Positions 62,215 through 64,000 of a DNA stretch of 64,000 nt are shown here, piece by piece. The stretch is from Thamnaconus septentrionalis (taxonomy: Eukaryota; Chordata; Actinopteri; Tetraodontiformes; Monacanthidae). The notes under the pieces are model-generated. The model saw only the letters and a list, made by a program, of their open reading frames with translations, was not told where the DNA came from and searched no databases. The stretch is from the NCBI GenBank assembly GCA_009823395.1, contig CM020513.1, positions 6,223,501 to 6,287,500 on the forward strand. The letters are read 5' to 3'. The stretch's first letter is position 1; each line of letters begins with the position of its first letter. A program made the position numbers and the translations under genes.

Positions 62215-63402
62215 TGTGAGTGTGGGTGCTCAAAAGGGAAGTTCCTTCAGAGAATGGAAAAACAGAAGAAGAATAAGCAGGAAGTGAAAGTTGAGAGCAG
62301 GAAGGTGAACAACTGAAGAGCGTATTTATTGGTCGAGAATCTCCCGTCTGGGGTGTTTTTTTTTCCACTTTTTGTTTCATTATGTACGTCATGTCAAGCA
62401 CAAATTCAGTCGTCTTCCTCCTGTGGGGGGCGCTAGAGTTGAGAGCACCGGCTCTTCGTGTGACTGGGGCCGAGGACGGGCCCCTGAGGGCCTCTGACAG
62501 CCCCTCATCCCCCGGATCCCAATGCCCAGAGAAACAGGAAGTCTGTCCTGGTCGACTCCCACCTCCTCTCTGCCGCTAACCGTGTTAGCGTAACAAATTC
62601 TTCACTTCCAGAAGCTTTTTTTTTTTTTTTAAACTGTGGCTCCAATCTGAAGCCGTTTCAGTCGCCCCTCAGATTCCATAACCAAAAGTCGACTTCACGA
62701 GCTTCACAAAAATCCACTCACACCTCGGGTCCGATTTCATATTATTGTGATTTTTAGACGTGTCACATTTCGAGATTACTGACACCCAGTGGCAGAAATC
62801 AAAACACACAATCCACGTCGCTGCAGTCGTTTGTTTATTTTTCTTCAGTTCATTTTTTTTGTATCAACGTTCTAACAGGATAAAAGTGAAGTTTGATGTA
62901 AACAAACTGACAGACTACAGGGGTAAAAACAAAGGCACTTCATCACTTTCATTAAATTAGCTTTTCTTTTTTAATCTCTCTCTCTCTCTTTTTTGGTAAA
63001 TACAAATATTTACATACTTCATGAGTGCCAGTCGAGGCGGAGAGCGGAGGAGAAGAACTGAACAGAAGCTACTGAAATTACATAATAAAAGGTAAAAAAA
63101 AACAAACAAACAAAAAAAAACAACTCCTACAACACGTCAGTCTCGAGCCCTTTGGTGGGAATAAAATAACGTTAGTGATGAAAACACAAACCAGGCGCCG
63201 GCTTGAGTTAAAAGACATAATAAAAGGTCATTTAAATGTAGCGTAACGGTTGAGTGACGCGACTAAAACGGGTGGAGAGGGAGGAGTTTGTCAGCCGGCG
63301 CCAGAAACTTCATGTGAGCAAAGGTAATAGAATTAATGATCACGGTAGCAAAACACATTCTGGGAGGAACTGTCTCAAGTTCTTCACTTCCAGGAAGTGA
63401 GG
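62054..63402. other. Spacer upstream of snx20-like gene; 3' UTR of the next minus-strand gene
   Basis: No second exon could be supported. TTTATT at 62834-62839 is AATAAA on the minus strand and could end the gene whose last exon is at 63403-63573, giving a 3' UTR of about 560 bp. Open frames at 62400-62580 look like chance. Confidence 0.45.
62182..62212. repeat. (GT)n microsatellite
   Basis: GT array upstream of the snx20-like start codon. Confidence 0.95.
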
Positions 63403-63573
63403 TCAGCGGGAGGAGCTGCGGTCGTTGGCCACGTCCTGCAGGCGGCGCAGCAGCGCCGTGTGGTTGTCGGCGCAGACCCTCTTGGCCGACACCTCGTCCT
63501 CCAGGGCCATGCTGCGCTTCCTGCTGCTGGGGCTCTCCCCCGTCCGGATCATGCTGTTGATCTCCTGGAGGAG
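63403..63573 (-). CDS. Unidentified gene, last coding exon (partial)
   Basis: A good minus-strand acceptor (TCCTGCCCGTCCGCCAG) precedes a 56-codon frame ending in TGA at 63403-63405. The peptide begins LLQEINSMIRTGESPSSRKR, contains ALEDEVSAKRVCADNH, and ends in a helical LLRRLQDVANDRSSSR. It is GC-rich like the neighbouring exons, and the two KR pairs look like a nuclear-localisation context. I do not recognise the protein. The exon runs in phase 0 from an upstream exon that would lie beyond 64000 or in 63574-64000, where I see none. Confidence 0.6.
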   Translation of the reverse strand, partial: LLQEINSMIRTGESPSSRKRSMALEDEVSAKRVCADNHTALLRRLQDVANDRSSSR

Positions 63574-64000
63574 CTGGCGGACGGGCAGGAGAGGAGGAGG
63601 AGGGTTGGGGAGGGTCAGAGGTCAGAGGTCAGAGAGTCTTTTTGAGTAACACCAATGGAAAACTTTGGGTATAATGAATCGGAGTCTGTGATGCTGAAAC
63701 CTTCAAATATACTAAATCTATATGTCTATCTATGTCTACAAATATATATAAATATAAATATATCTATACTATATAATATCTACATTTATTTTGGTATTAT
63801 TATTTTCCTCCAAAATTAAAACATTAAATACAATGAATAATATATTAAAATAAAAAAATATTTTTTCATAAAACAAAATCTGGACTTAGTGTGACATCAC
63901 AACCATCATTTTATAGCCATCATATTCAAGTATTTTTCCTTCGTTCATAATCTGTCATCAATATCCAGTTTTAGTGTATTATTACGACAAGCAAGTGGAA
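63574..64000. other. Intron of the unidentified minus-strand gene
   Basis: Begins with a GGTCAGA tandem (63614-63632) and becomes strongly AT-rich. No exon seen. Confidence 0.5.

Noticed and set aside
61579..62316. A 245-codon plus-strand frame
   Set aside because: It is the antisense of snx20 exons 1 and 2 plus intron and a GT repeat.

Overview
This is a vertebrate nuclear genome window, almost certainly from a teleost fish and probably a percomorph. The protein-coding content is vertebrate, introns are small (many under 200 bp), CA/GT and TA microsatellites are extremely dense, and fish-type interspersed repeats are scattered throughout. I see no bacterial operons, CRISPR arrays or prophage. 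I reconstructed spliced genes by eye from splice signals, reading-frame phase and remembered protein families; no database search was run.

Layout on the + strand: the last coding exon of tryptophan hydroxylase 2 (tph2, 550-724); an orphan class A GPCR in one coding exon (2302-3312); a repeat-rich gene desert (about 3.3-10 kb); kctd15 (10316-15556, 5 coding exons); lsm14a (31950-38369, 10 coding exons); gpi (42171-50633, 18 coding exons); and a short-chain dehydrogenase best read as hsd17b2 (51823-55812, 5 exons). On the - strand: taf4 (18370-30906, 15 coding exons); mphosph6 (56673-58647, 5 exons); a PX-domain sorting nexin of the SNX20/21 group (59813-62053, 3 exons); and the last coding exon of an unidentified gene (63403-63573). 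Exon phases close without frameshift in all seven complete multi-exon genes, giving predicted lengths of 270 (kctd15), 1038 (taf4), 486 (lsm14a), 553 (gpi), 380 (hsd17b2), 165 (mphosph6) and 290 (snx20) residues.

Arrangement: kctd15 and taf4 converge, taf4 and lsm14a diverge from a gap of about 1 kb, and hsd17b2 and mphosph6 converge. The genes are housekeeping or metabolic and do not form one pathway: transcription initiation (TAF4), mRNA storage and decapping granules (LSM14A), glycolysis (GPI), steroid metabolism (HSD17B2), rRNA processing (MPHOSPH6), membrane sorting (SNX20), serotonin synthesis (TPH2) and neural-crest/transcription-factor regulation (KCTD15). From memory of the human map, the block joins pieces of human chromosomes 12, 19, 20 and 16.

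I did not find a previously undescribed biological system. The items most worth a second look are: an in-frame tandem splice acceptor in hsd17b2 that would remove part of the cofactor-binding motif; a polyglutamine run inside the same enzyme; repeated copies of the exon 6 splice acceptor in a gpi intron; repeats that end within a few bases of splice sites; a compact 64-codon reading frame followed at once by a poly(A) signal; and several families of non-autonomous mobile elements present in multiple copies.
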